From Isoetes taiwanensis (taxonomy: Eukaryota > Streptophyta > Lycopodiopsida > Isoetales > Isoetaceae), in NCBI GenBank assembly GCA_021234155.1, contig JAJEKV010000010.1, positions 13,051,339-13,115,338 of the forward strand: a stretch of DNA of 64,000 bases, read 5' to 3'. Each line of letters starts with the position of its first letter. Positions within the stretch are counted from its first letter, which is position 1. A program made the position numbers and the translations under genes. Shown here piece after piece: positions 42,850 through 54,290 of the stretch. The notes beneath the pieces are model-generated. The model ran no database searches, was not told the origin of the DNA, and saw only the letters and a list, made by a program, of their open reading frames with translations.

Positions 42850-44423
42850 ATATTATTGATCGGGGAATATCGTCATAAATCACATTATATTCACGGATCA
42901 AATCACTACAAGTCTATCTTCATAGCCTTGTATACCATGAGTTGTGGCACTAGGGGGCATGGTAAAGTTATTCTCATAACCCAGCCAACCATAAGTTAAG
43001 CCATTATCCGTGGCTTAACCTATTGGGGAGCCTTCCTACGGGACTCACCCGATTGGTGCCGCGTGGCATCCTAGGTGGACCTAACTTATATAGGCATAAA
43101 CCCTAACCTAGACCTCTTCCAGCCCTAGCACCGGTTTCCACCTACTAGATTCGAAACCCGTTTGAACATGTCGTTCTTGTGGCATGGTCTGTATTGGCCA
43201 GTGGGCTAAGTTCTTGGAGTAGGGCGGCATCTCAGAGTAGGAGACCATGGAGGCACAGGATCTGGAGGGGAGAGCTTGGGCAGTGTAGGATAGTAGTTGT
43301 GATAAGCTCATGCAAAAGATTAGCATTCCCGAGGATGTGCTGGTATCTTAACCAACAGTAGAGCCATCCTAGAACTTATATTCAGCATCTTGAACCTAAT
43401 CAAAGGAACCTAACCATTAGTGGAGTTGTATTGGGTGCTCGCTATCAATTATTCTCATGATGTGATGATTATGTGATGATGGTTGATCATGTTTGCTCCT
43501 CTTGTATTGGGAAGGGGTAGAGACCTAGAGCCATATGTAGTATGCTCCTAGGTAGATCCTTAGTTCCTATTAGTTAGGCACGTGCAAGGCCCACCGAGGC
43601 TATTGAGGCCTATGATATGACTCAGCACCATATAGCAGGGCTAGAGAAGTGGAGGAGGATCCTGTAGAGTGGGAGGCAGGGGATCCCATAGTGGAGCTGG
43701 AAGCATGGTGGGATCACTTAGGTGTGGGCGGTCAGAACACCTCTGAGACAATGGTGTTGCCCTGCCTCTCGAAACTGCAAGTGTTGGCTTGGCTGTTTTG
43801 GGGGTCAGTCAGTGCAGATGGGTATTAATGCATGATTCTCTGGCCATACAGCACTACTAGATCACAGGAAGGGAGATGCAAGCACTTCTGCCTCATCGGA
43901 CCCGAGATGCAACTTTGGAGTAGTCAGATGGGTGATGCATAGGATGCGTATCGAGGAAAACTAGAATCACAACCGAGCCTGATCTAGCCCATTTGCAAAG
44001 TATGCGGGGAGAGGCGGATGGAGTGGTCAACCCTAGCCATTGTTCTATGCGACCCTGCGCCATTGCCATGACTCGGTCTGCTCTATCGAGGCCCTGGCCG
44101 GTCAGTCATCCTCATACAGTCGAGGCCGAGTAGAGCTCTCATGTTTTATGGTTACATTGATTATCATCTTTGCCTTGGTTTATGTGATGCACTACCAGCC
44201 GGTGGTATTTGTATATGTTGATGCTGGATTACGGCGTGTTATAAACCGTTGTTATAGGAGCCCATAGGGAAGGCGGCGCCAGGCCGCGTGTTCCCTTCCA
44301 GCACTAAGAGTCACCTCGAGTCGCGGGGTAAAGCCGAAGAGGCCCCATCGCGATTGTTAGTGGGATGGGGGATTTCACACAGAGTGTCACGGCCCGGCCG
44401 TCACGTTTAGCGAGGGCGTCACA
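42850..44423 (+). repeat. Gypsy-A 3' LTR
   Basis: Parallel to the 5' LTR along its whole length (gtctatcttcatagccttgtatacca and many later blocks) but somewhat shorter, with many small deletions. It ends CGTCACA, followed by ATGAT. The start is approximate. Confidence 0.9.
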
Positions 44424-45420
44424 ATGATAGGAGTGTGTTTTATTGGGATTCATGTTGATGACGGTCTCATTGTTGGGAATTCCACGGCAATATGTGGATT
44501 CGTGAAAAATAAGCAATTTCAAATGGCGGATCAGGTTATATACATCATTGCCTTGGCATGAAGACGATTGATCGAGATCAAGGTAAAGTCAAATTGAGCC
44601 AAGCGTGGATATGTTGTAAAGATATTGGAGAATTTTGAATGCGGACTTGCAAACACATGTAGCACCAATTATTACCGGGTACTATCTTATCTATCGAGAT
44701 GGACCACAAAAGCGGAAGGAGCATGGAAGCAATGTTAGGAAAGACACCATACCAAAGCAGTTGGAGCGGTGATGTACCTTGCATTGAATCTTAGACGGAT
44801 ATTGCTTTTTGCAGGATATCTTAGCGGGGTTTATGTCTGACGGGTTCTCAACGGCAAGCTGCTAAGTCGTTCTTCGGTATTTGAAAGGTACTATTGATTA
44901 TGGTTTAGTACTTCATGGTGGACAAAAAGTTGTTGGTATACTCCGAGATGCGGTGGAATTTTGGTGACATTGATAGAAGATCCACTAGTGGTATGGGTGT
45001 TTCTTGATGGTGGAAGTTTGATTTCATGAGATGTAGCGTCAAATGGAGTGGCATTATCATCAGCTGAGCGAGTATAAGCGGTCTCGGGTGTTGCAAAGAG
45101 AAGTGGTATGGATGCAGAGACTTATGAAAATATTTTTATGGAAACAAATAGAGACCAACAAAAAATATTGTCGACAATCAAAGGAAGTATTGCTATAGCG
45201 AAGAATCCTGTGTACCATTATAGAACAAAGCATATTGCTATTGACATCATTTTATCGTCAAATAGTAAAGAAGCGGAAGATTAAGTTGAGTATGTACATC
45301 TTGAAAGCGAGTTGTAGATATATTTACCAAACCATTGCGGTGCTCGTTTTTGAAAATTACGCCATATTTTGGGAGTTCAAGTGTTGGCATGAGGGTATTA
45401 GAATGAAGTATTGGACATAA
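44424..45420 (+). pseudogene. Copia-2 reverse transcriptase and RNase H, right half
   Basis: Continues the frame broken at 20114. FIGIHVDDGLIVGN includes the catalytic V-D-D, then QFQMAD. Near 44755 lies GAVMYLALN-like sequence. Near 44870 come RYLKGTIDYGLVLHGG-like sequence and the RNase H region around 44940-45110 (STSGMGVF, SSAE in shifted frames). RTKHIAID, then YVHLESEL and DIFTKPL-like words, close the polyprotein at about 45340. Many frameshifts. Confidence 0.9.
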
Positions 45421-45429
45421 AATATTATC

Positions 45430-45480
45430 AACATGCATTAGATTGCATGCATGTACATCATAGCATGCATGTGATTACAT
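45430..45480. repeat. Cluster of GCATGC/CATGCATG words
   Basis: Four catgcat-type words within 50 bases, directly after the Copia-2 coding end. They could be RY-type regulatory motifs or chance low complexity. Confidence 0.4.
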
Positions 45481-45548
45481 GCCTAACACTTATAGTATGC
45501 GATAGAGATTTATTCATTGTATATATTGGATGTGAATAAAGGAGAAAG

Positions 45549-46000
45549 TGTTGGTTTGGTGAATCCTCTACCTATTCTTTCTGAGAATCTTTGCATAGTG
45601 CTGGATATTCGATATTCTCTTAAGGGTTTCATGTTGAAAGGCATGTTTTTGAGATTCTCTATGTTGGCACCATGTTTATGTTTATTGCTACTGTTGAAAT
45701 CTATGTAACCGGCTTTAACAAAAATTTGGGAGCATGATGTCGGTACAAAGTCGATCACGAATTCTTGGATCCCCATTGATCATATGAGGCTCTCTAATCA
45801 AATGGTGAGGACCGAGTATATAAATTCTTCACGTAGATCTCATGAATGTTATCTATCCAGGCACGGGTGGCTGCTCCATTGAAAATAACCATGTTAAGCG
45901 ATGTACATAAGTTCAAAATTTGTTGACTGCTATATTATGCTCCTTATGAGTAGCTCTTGCGAACAAAAGTGACCCATGTAATAGGCACGGCTGCGAATCA
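45549..46000 (+). repeat. Probable Copia-2 3' LTR
   Basis: The purine tract aaaggagaaag at 45538-45548 is followed by TGTTGG, the expected polypurine tract and LTR start. A tatataaatt box lies at about 45817-45826. The 5' partner is absent from the window, so the right end is only estimated. Confidence 0.5.
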
Positions 46001-46792
46001 TGGGATATTTAAGGGCTAAACTTAGCCCTATTTGGCGATTTTTAGCACATTTCGAAAAAATTGGCTAAAGTAAATGGAAAAATTGGGAAAAAAAATAATA
46101 ATTTTTAGCTTAACTTTTTAGGAATTTTGCACCAAACTGGAGCTCTTTAGCCAAAGGCTAGAAAGTAAGAGAGTGAAATTTGTATTGTTTAGCTAAGCTA
46201 TAGAAACTTTTTAGAATGAATTGCAGGCTGGTTCTAACTAATATCATTCTAGTTTATAAGAGATGTATGATTAGTAGTTTGGTTTCTAGCATTATAAATT
46301 AATTTGAGTCATAGATTTCTTTGGTTAGCATTATTTTAGAATTTTTACAAAGAAATGACTAAAGAGGTGGAAACAATTGAAAAAAGTATAGTAATTTGGC
46401 TTAATATTTTAGTTGGCCACATCATAGAAATTTTTTGGGATGATGTTTGGGTTAGTTGCTTCAAAGGCTAGAAAGTGTAAGTAAAATATCTAGAGTTTAA
46501 GCTAAACCCTGTGAGAAAGTTTTGGGATTAATATAAGAGGCAAGTTTAGCTAAAGTCATTAAACAATAAAAATATCACGTTAGTAATTTATTCCACACTC
46601 TGAATCCCACATACACTTGGAAGGCCCAAAAAATTCATTACTAGTTTTTAAAACATTTTTCATTAGAAATAAATATAATAAACTAATGTTACTAAGTGGG
46701 TCCAATGTGTTGAATCGCCACTCTAGTTACATAATAGTGTGATTTAATATTTTTTCCTTTTATTATGCTAGTTTGTTATCATGGTTATCCAT
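46001..46792. other. AT-rich sequence with a diverged internal repeat
   Basis: Phrases such as ctaaag-tggaaa...ttgg and aaaggctagaaagt recur at about 46060-46200 and 46350-46500, suggesting an old 300-bp tandem duplication. No coding. Confidence 0.4.
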
Positions 46793-46797
46793 CATGG

Positions 46798-46970
46798 TGT
46801 GGCGACTATCTGAGATATTCATATCATCACGAACATCATACCATTATGCAAAAGATATCCTACGGATGCGAAGGGTAGTTGCACAAGGGCGGAATTTGAA
46901 CTGCCAATCTTCCAATTTTAAGTCCACCTTATAGTGCACCCTATCAATATTTATTAAGATAATATTTGAT
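46798..46970 (+). repeat. Gypsy-C 5' LTR, truncated
   Basis: Matches the first part of the 3' LTR (tgtggcgac, gtagttgcacaag, ccttccaatt-type words), then similarity stops near 46970. The rest of the LTR and the primer site are missing. Confidence 0.8.
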
Positions 46971-47139
46971 AATAAAGAACTTAGGAGCGTGTTGCTTCAC
47001 ATGAATCGCTTCTAGTTGGATTGAGGCTATCCAGGCCTAGATGTTACCCGAGGAAAGTTTGTGACATTGGTCAAGCTCAGTGGTTTTAATCGAATCGGGC
47101 TTGTGATCGGCTCCACCTGCAGTATCCACGGCCCGGGGA

Positions 47140-48300
47140 ACAAGTTGGGGTGATTGGTTCTGCCTCTCCTCACGAGACTGACTCTAAATTGGTTTGCTCC
47201 GCTGTGGAGATTTAGAGTTGCAAGATTTTCTTCACGTTCGCTGCGGGCGCCGAGCATGCTGGGGTATGATGATCCGGTATACAGCGATCCTGAAAGTTTA
47301 CAATCTAAGGCGAACTCGCCCGGCTTCAGCCTGCCGTAAAATTTTGTAGTACATTAGATCACGGTGCAGGATGATGTTGCGCCGAGATTTGTTTAGGAGT
47401 TCGTGAGGATGTCAAGGATATGTTGTTGTCTATGAAAGATCCTCGGACTCTGGAAGAAGCCATCAGTTGCGGTTCGATGTGATAATCGGCTCAACCGAGC
47501 ATTAGGCAAAGAGAGAGACATAGTCCCGAGGTCTTCCCAATCACACGACACATGCTCATTAAGTCGGCGGAATTAGGGACTGAGCTATCACGGTGTCCGA
47601 ATGATTTGAGGACCTTTATGCGCGGCTGAGAAGCGTCGAGCTAACCTTTACTACTATGGAGGAGGTGGCCCACATATTGCTCATAGATCACGGTGAAGCC
47701 AGGTAGATTGGGAAAACTTGGGGCGGAGTCCGCGTAGTAGGAGTCTCCTGGTAGGCGGCCTCCTTTTCTCAAACTCCTTCATTTCACGACATGTTTTTAT
47801 TCCATCCGGATAAGATACGACCAAAGCACTTCTTCATCCTATATCATTGGCTCGAGGAAGTTGGAGGTACGGTAACAACTTGATTGGGTATCTTGCTTTA
47901 TGGATAAGTGTGTTAAGCGGTAAATACGCCATCCCTAAAGCAAGTTGAGCATCACAGCTACGTCGAAGTGATGATTTGATGAGCAGAATCTCCGGTTTGT
48001 TGGGGGTTGCTGTAAGCCTTTCCTTCAAATCATTGCTAGCCCTCATCGTAATAGTCGCAGGTCTGCCACGGCTCGAGCTACATAAGGGGCGCCTCATGTC
48101 AGCGGCAAAACTTTGCGGTCAAAGCTAGTTCAAGGCGCTTTCGGTCTAAGCCTCAGCGGTTCCGGAGGCGGCAGGCTTTCGGGCGTCAAACCGAACTCCA
48201 GTTTAGTTCATGTGATCGTAAGAAGAATTTGTTATATGAGGCACCTCTTACAGTTGATTGGCGTGCACTAGATCATTCGATTTATTGGTCCTGAAACCTG
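47140..48300 (+). pseudogene. Gypsy-C gag
   Basis: Fragments in changing frames. Near 47430-47510 there is sequence like TLEEA followed by VRCDNRLNRAL, a word typical of the end of chromovirus gag matrix/capsid domains. No zinc knuckle could be read. Confidence 0.6.
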
Positions 48301-48699
48301 GTTTTGAGTTCATGGCCGAATCGGTCTCATAACGCCGACTTACGATCAAAATGGCTTTGTATCATTGTTTGCGGTCGAATCGCTTGTTTTACTGTTCCAT
48401 GTTTTGTTTTGTTCGCTATCCTTTGCTCGGTTCATGCTCCGATTCGACCATATTACTTGATGATGTCCCGGCTCAAGTTGCACTCTGCTCAGTCTTTGAT
48501 TTAGCTCTGCTCAAATTTTGTTCTGCTCGGTTCTTGATCCGGTTCATCAGTTCATTATGCTCCGTTCAGGCTGCATGTTCCTGCTCCTGTGAGGCTTCTT
48601 TGTGCACCAGTTGCGTATCTCAAGATTTCTCTTCCACGAGTTCGATAAATCTAGAGAGCAAAATCAGGATTCGGTGTTTGCAATCGGAAGGTTCACTTT

Positions 48700-49500
48700 C
48701 GTCATTGCTTCGGCACGGGAATGCATCACAAATGCTCCCAGAGATAAATGCCGACTTCTCGATGTTTTGACAAAGTGAGGCCGACAAACTCGAGCATTGT
48801 CCATATAGTTGTCCTATTGATTTCGCGGTAGGGGAGCACAGCCACTATATGGTCAGATATGGTCTGCTCACCAACAAGTTGAAGGTTTTGCGGGATTATA
48901 TTGAAGAATCTAGCCGGCTTCATCAGGCATTCTCGGTCCCACTGGTAGTGCCTATCTTCTTCATCAAAAGAAGGATGATTCGTTGCGTCACGATGCGTTG
49001 ATTATCAGCGTATATTAAAATCCGCGATCTTAGAATCGGTGTCGCTTCCTCGATCGAGTTGTTGGAGCGAGCTCAAGGTGCGCATTATTTTCACGAAGAT
49101 TGATTTTCGGGGGCCACCACAATCTTATTAGGATCGGAGGGTGATGAGTGGAAACTTGACCTTTCGTGCGGTATGGCCATTTTGAGTACCGCGGTTATGC
49201 CGTTTGGACTGCAATGCTGTGATGATATTCCGACATATATTAATGATGTTTTGAGAGTTCTTAAACACTTTGTTATCATCTATTTGAGATGATATATATT
49301 CATTACAGACCCTCGAAGAACATAGAGGCATGTTAAGCGAGGTCGCCGGAAGCCGTGAGCATAGGTTATATGCCAAACTTGAAATTAATAGAGTTCGGCG
49401 GGGATAAATGTGGAGTTCTGTCGCGCATCACTCCACATGGAGTCTCTATAGACCCTAAAAGGTCAGCGTGCGGGTGGCAAACACCTCATCCATTCGAGAT
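48700..49500 (+). pseudogene. Gypsy-C reverse transcriptase
   Basis: FTKIDF-like sequence near 49090, then RYGHFEYRGYAV near 49165, NDVL near 49240, and ITPHGVSIDPKR near 49425. These correspond to the chromovirus D-L-R-x-A-Y, F-R-T-R-Y-G-H-F-E-Y, catalytic and post-palm segments. The catalytic D-D is lost in a damaged stretch near 49275. Confidence 0.85.
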
Positions 49501-50000
49501 GTTCGGTGTTACTTCTTGGGTTTGCCAATTTCTATAGGCATTTCCCCATTAGGATTATTCCGGTGCCCTTCCTTTAACGTCTCACGGTCAGGGCGTACGA
49601 GTACAGATGGGCGTAGGCGAATGCTTTGTTACCCGCTGAAGCATCGTTCACCGGCAGTTCTTGCTCATCTGAGATCGCTGCGCCCATATGTTTGTCGGGC
49701 GGATGCCGATTTTTTAAGCTTGGTGGGATCACGTCACGAGAGGGATGACCATGAGTTGCATCAATGGCCTATCACTCCACGAAAATTCGAGCACAGAATC
49801 AACTATCCCATTTATGACCAAGGAGTTATTGGCAATAGTGGATTCTTCGGTGGATTAGGTGATCAAATGCGATCTGGATCCCTCCAAGAAACTGATGACT
49901 TAATCCCGACGCTCCTATCTTGAGCCCCAAACTAGGTGATCTGCATTTGATCGACAATCCACCGGATTATTTTAGAGGCACGGTCGGTTCCGGCTTATGG
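49500..50000 (+). pseudogene. Gypsy-C RNase H
   Basis: The connection VRDVRCYFLGLPI (F-L-G-F-A-N-F-Y type) leads to TSHGQGVR. Then come VLAHLRS-like sequence, the A-D-A-D-F-type strand at about 49700, and INYPIYDQGVIG, the conserved E-x-N-Y-P-x-x-D-x-E-L block. Confidence 0.8.
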
Positions 50001-50189
50001 CTCTCACGCTTTGTTGAAGGCCTCATGATCTGGCCTTGTGCAGTCTATTCGAGCATCTCGCCCCTCCGATCATTTGAAATAAAGATGTATTCTCACACAT
50101 TGGCGTACATCATCTTCGACAAATAGATCGGACTATGATGGTTTTGAAGTCACGAATGGACTCTGCTCGAGTGATGGGCTTCTATATGT

Positions 50190-51050
50190 ACTTGAGATGG
50201 TGCTTCTAGGCTTGGGTTCGCCGGGCTTTACCCGCGTTACCTATGGCTGGACACTTTGGAGTAAGTATTGGTGGCACAGGCCATTCAGCTCTATCGAAGC
50301 TTTTATTGATCTATGACATCACATTGCTCGGCGAAGGTTCCAAGGCATCTTCCTCATGGCCTTCTTGATATTCGCAGGTACGAGATGGACCTTGGAAGCA
50401 TTTCTACTAGACTTTATTAGGGCTGCCACTCTCTGGGAGTTATGATGCCATCATGGTTGTTGTTGATGTTTCTCTAAGATGGCTCATTTTATTTCTACCC
50501 AACATCACCATCGCGATGAGGGCACATCCGGATCTTCTTCTTAGGTAAGTGATGGGGCTTCATGGCTTTTGATACTATGGGTGGCGATGCGTGGACGCAA
50601 GTTAAATTAGCGGTTTTAGGCGGCTTTGGAGTTATTGCATATCGACTGACTCATTGACATGCAGTGCATCATCCGTAATAGACGAGGTGAAGCGCGCTAA
50701 TGGACTACGGGTAATATTTAAGGTGCTTTGCTCGGTTATCGGCGAGGATGATTAGCGATTCGATTATCTTCCATTAAATTTGAGTTGCCTATAATAACTC
50801 GATACATACCTCCGGCGGACTCCATTCTTCGGAACTTTAATTGAAGCCATCCTCGTTAGTCCTTAATGTTCTTTGGCGGTGACTCTGTCAATCCTAGTCT
50901 TGAGTCTCGACTTGAGAAAAATCAAGCTCTTCAATGGATCTGCCAATCATCTTCACCAGGAGAGCACATGAATGTTATCGGCATTATCGATTTGCATAAA
51001 TCAAAGCTCCTAAATTTCATGTTGTTGACCTTAATAAGCTAACTGTGGGA
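50190..51050 (+). pseudogene. Gypsy-C integrase
   Basis: HFGV near 50256 begins the zinc-binding region. LPLSGSYDAIMVVVDVSLRW near 50430 is the first core strand (usually L-P-x-S-x-G-x-D-A-I-x-V-V-V-D-R-F-S-K). Degraded core sequence continues to about 50900. Confidence 0.8.
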
Positions 51051-51059
51051 CCTTCCTAC

Positions 51060-51440
51060 CTCTCCGTCCCTGCAACAAGCTTGACTATCGTCATGAACAA
51101 TATCGGATCGCGGCTCAAATCGACAATGTGGCATTCCGGCTCGACTCCCTCCGGTATTCGACTCCACCCGATTATTTCATGTTTCTCTATTGGAGCCCTA
51201 CATAGTTCACTTTCTGGATGGCGTTCTCAGCGCCACCACCGGTAGAAATGGATGATCATGAGGAGTTCGAGGTTGAGGAAGATACGGACTCCGGTTTCTT
51301 GTCGGCGATTGTATTACTTTGTCGATTGGGAAGGTTACTTCGCCAAGTGATAGAACTGCGAGACTCACAGAGAATCGACTAATGCGCTGACAAAGTGCGG
51401 AGTTTCGCAGGCGTTACCGAACAAGCCAAGTTTGAATTAC
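51060..51440 (+). pseudogene. Gypsy-C integrase tail and chromodomain
   Basis: DDHEEFEVEEDTDSGF is followed in a shifted frame by YYFVDWEGYFA and RT-x-E-N-R-like sequence. This is a good match to the chromodomain pattern E-x-E-V-E-x-I-L-x-x-R, Y-x-V-x-W-x-G-Y, T-W-E-P-x-x-N-L. The aromatic positions Y/F and W are visible. Downstream words (RRRY, VEGWCGD-like) are also usual at the end of such polyproteins. Confidence 0.85.
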
Positions 51441-51479
51441 TCAGGCCCGACTCAGGGACTCGTCATTGTGGAGGGATGG

Positions 51480-51992
51480 TGTGGCGACCATCTGAGGATA
51501 TTCTTATCATATAGACATTATACCGTATGTACAAGATGGGTATACATAGATGCAAAAGAGTAGTTGCACAAGATAGGGTTTAAACTCACAACCTTCCAAT
51601 TAGAGTCATACACTGCTTACCCGAGAGTCGCTACCAATATTTGTTAAAGACATTCCTTCACATCTTCCTCATATGTGGGACTATCTCGAGGAGGTTCTAG
51701 AATATTCTAGAACCTAAATGCTATCTTGACACTTGGTAGCGATCTCATCCATTGAATTAGATCGGCCGGAGTCGGCTTAGATATATAAGGGCACCTCCTT
51801 CTTGTCCGAACCATTCAGTTCAATGCGGTCTTGAGCCTTCTAGGCATTTGTCACCGTGTTCTGCTTGCCTTGGGCCATTGTATTCTTGATTCTGTTCATG
51901 TCTTCGGATTCTTTGCCGATCTTGGGCGTATTTCTTCGTATTTCTTGCGTATTCTCCGCATTATTTTCCTTGTTTTCGTAGGTTCATGACAC
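51480..51992 (+). repeat. Gypsy-C 3' LTR
   Basis: 513 bases, TGTGGCGACC...GACA, preceded by the purine tract ggagggatgg. It contains gatatataagg at about 51780 (TATA box). A tRNA-like stretch on its minus strand (gagtttaaaccc) is also present in the 5' copy. Confidence 0.9.
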
Positions 51993-51997
51993 ATGGT

Positions 51998-53308
51998 TCT
52001 TTGGCCGTAGTTTCTTCATTTGGTTTGTAATAGTGCTTAATTGCTATATTAAGGAAGGGACTTGCAAGAGACCTAAAACCGGCATAGTAGGCTTGTCATT
52101 CATCCATGATGCTGTGCTAAAAAATATAGAGAATGACCATAGGAACAATATAAATACCCCATAAAAGAAAATGTGCCGCAGTATAGAAGGGTAATGGCAG
52201 CGACTTCTCATGGGGTAAAACCCGCCCTTTCAGGTTTCGAGAAACCCTAATGAGAAATGGTGGCGATGTTTCTACGGAGAATCGAAGAGGAGCAGTTGAT
52301 AGCGACCCCAAAATGGAAGGAACCCACGTGAGATGAAAGTAAAACACGCAAGCAAAAGCGAGAGAACACTGAAAAGCACTCGTGAATGGTTAAAGAGAAT
52401 CAAACCATGCATGGCATTGATCGTATTTGGCACAACAACAAGCACTCAATGATGTGGTGAGACATATAGAAAACAACATATGGCAAAAAAAAAGAAGATA
52501 GCATCATCACCCATAGGGTGGAAAAAGCGATCACCAGCAGATTGGAAAAACGACCATGCAAAAATAAATGTGCATGCCCTCAAGGTGAAATAAAATACTT
52601 GCGTGAATTGAGAATATCTTCGGCATAATGTAGATAAAAAGAAAACATTATTATAACAACACCGGTGGAAAACAACAAAAGAGTGCATGAACAAAACACA
52701 TGAAAGGCATACGCCCCCAACAAAGCGGTAGGGAAGGGGAAGCAATGAGAATGGAGGAAGTCTTTGCTGCTATGAAGGCCGATGCCGGTCGAATGTGAAT
52801 ATAATAGGCCATATAACATATACACAAAACGGTCGAGCTCCCCTCTTCAAGCGAGTGTAAAGATTCTGGGATATCATCAAAACCGAATATCAATTGACTA
52901 TCAAACAAGTTAACAGATAATTTCACTCTTTCAATAACGGAGAAGTCATTACATTACGACAGGGATCATCAAGCTTTCCTTGTTGCTACTTTCTTGAGCA
53001 TGTCAAGAACATTACCGAGAATACGTAGTTTCGTTTCTTTCTTCCACTTGCCATGTCTTGCCTACACACACAAATTAAACTGAGAATTAGGAAGGCATTA
53101 TTTGTTGTTTACAAAGCATGAAACCTTATATTCAACACGATTTTCTAAAATGCAGCGAGAATACATATAACATCTCTCTGACTTTTAGGCATTGAGCCAT
53201 ACATATAACATCTCTCTGACTTTGGACCATCGATCTCATCTTACATCTAAAAGGCGGTAGTACAAGTATAAAGAAGACTTATTTATCAAAGTTACATACA
53301 ACCAAAGT
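51998..53308. other. No gene recognised
   Basis: Minus-strand frames at 52446-52926 are hydrophobic (cysteine-, phenylalanine-rich) without family signatures. A 22-base word, acatataacatctctctgac and following bases, is repeated at about 53163 and 53201. Confidence 0.5.
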
Positions 53309-54290
53309 TGTGGCGGCTCTACAAAATATCGGCGCAGTAGTACACTCATAGGTAATCCCCATCGGTCCAGCCCGGCCCTTTGGCAGACCTCCGTCTATCA
53401 GCCTCGTATCCTAGTGTAGGGAAGAGAACGAAAGGTGTCTTCTTGGCCCTTCCCCTATAGGCTCCTACTTGATGGAAGCATAAACAATATCAGCACTAAC
53501 AACAACAATACATTGAACTACCTGAAGAATTAGCACATCCATATCCATAGATACAATAGAGATAAATGTATGCCATGAAACATGAAGAGCTCCTACCCGA
53601 GCTTTCCGGACTCATTTGGAGGTAGGCTGGCGGCTAGGCCTGAATGAAGCGTGACAGAGAGGCATAACAATGGCAGAGTGACTATAGACAATAGCTAAGG
53701 TTGACCATTCCATCGCCCCTCACGTGCCGCTGCGGATATTGGGCTAAATCGGTTTCGGCATGACTATAGCTGGATCACATAATCTCGTAATTTATCACCG
53801 CCGAGACTACTCCAGATTGCATCTCCCGGTCGGCCGAAGGCAAGAAAGGTTGTCTCACTTCTCGGGGTCTAAGCGGCTCCATGGTGGCTAGAGGTATGGC
53901 GACCACCACGATTCTTACAGGCTAAACCCTCAAAATAAAGGCAATTCGACACTGCCGCTCGAGGCTGATGACATACGGTATTGCCAAAGTGTCGGACCCA
54001 TACTTTCGGCCCACTTTCGAAGTGACGGAGTTATAGGCCTACGTTCGCTATGGGTTCCCGGTCGGCTCGGCGGGGACCTCTCCCACTTTGCCTCTGGCCA
54101 GTTATGTGTTGCTAAATCACATCCCACAACCCGTAGCGGTGGTTTCTATGCGCAGGCAGAATTAAAGGGTCTAAACTATAGGCATCACTAAATGGCTACT
54201 GGAAGTCTCTACCCTCCTTCCCTATACAAAGAGGAGCAAACATGATCGACCAACATCACATATCCACATAACATGACAAGCGAGTTACCA
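53309..54290 (-). repeat. Inverted, truncated LTR of the Gypsy-A family
   Basis: On the minus strand this matches the right 1 kb of the Gypsy-A LTR. The boundary TGTGGCGG at 53309 corresponds to the LTR end. Words such as catgtttgctcctcttt and tataggggaagggc are shared. The left 640 bases of the LTR are absent, and no primer site or internal sequence lies next to it. It is a diverged partial solo LTR. Confidence 0.8.

Larger units (their letters stand above)
20115..44423 (+). mobile_element. Gypsy-A: Ty3/gypsy chromovirus carrying a histone H3-like cargo and a nested gypsy element
   Basis: LTRs of about 1.6 kb begin TGTGACG and end CACA (the 3' copy ends CGTCACA, the inverse of the start). 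ATGAT duplications flank the whole 24.3-kb unit. Order: 5' LTR, tRNA-Met primer site, leader, histone H3-like ORF, 102-codon ORF, nested Gypsy-B, gag remnant, RT, RNase H, integrase, chromodomain-like tail, 3' LTR. Without Gypsy-B it would be about 13.3 kb, of which about 2.9 kb is non-canonical cargo between the primer site and gag. The coding is heavily frameshifted, and the gap at 36628-36727 lies inside it. Confidence 0.93.
46798..51992 (+). mobile_element. Gypsy-C: Ty3/gypsy chromovirus, 5.2 kb
   Basis: Starts TGTGGCGAC and ends GACA, flanked on both sides by CATGG (46793-46797 and 51993-51997). The 3' LTR is complete. The 5' LTR is represented only by its first 170 or so bases. Between lie gag, RT, RNase H, integrase and a chromodomain in chromovirus order, all frameshifted. 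It inserted just right of the Copia-2 remnant. Confidence 0.9.

Noticed and set aside
42896-42906. CACTACAA as a second CACTA terminus
   Set aside because: The word lies within the LTR of Gypsy-A (cactatacaag in the 5' copy), with no subterminal repeats and no inverse partner.
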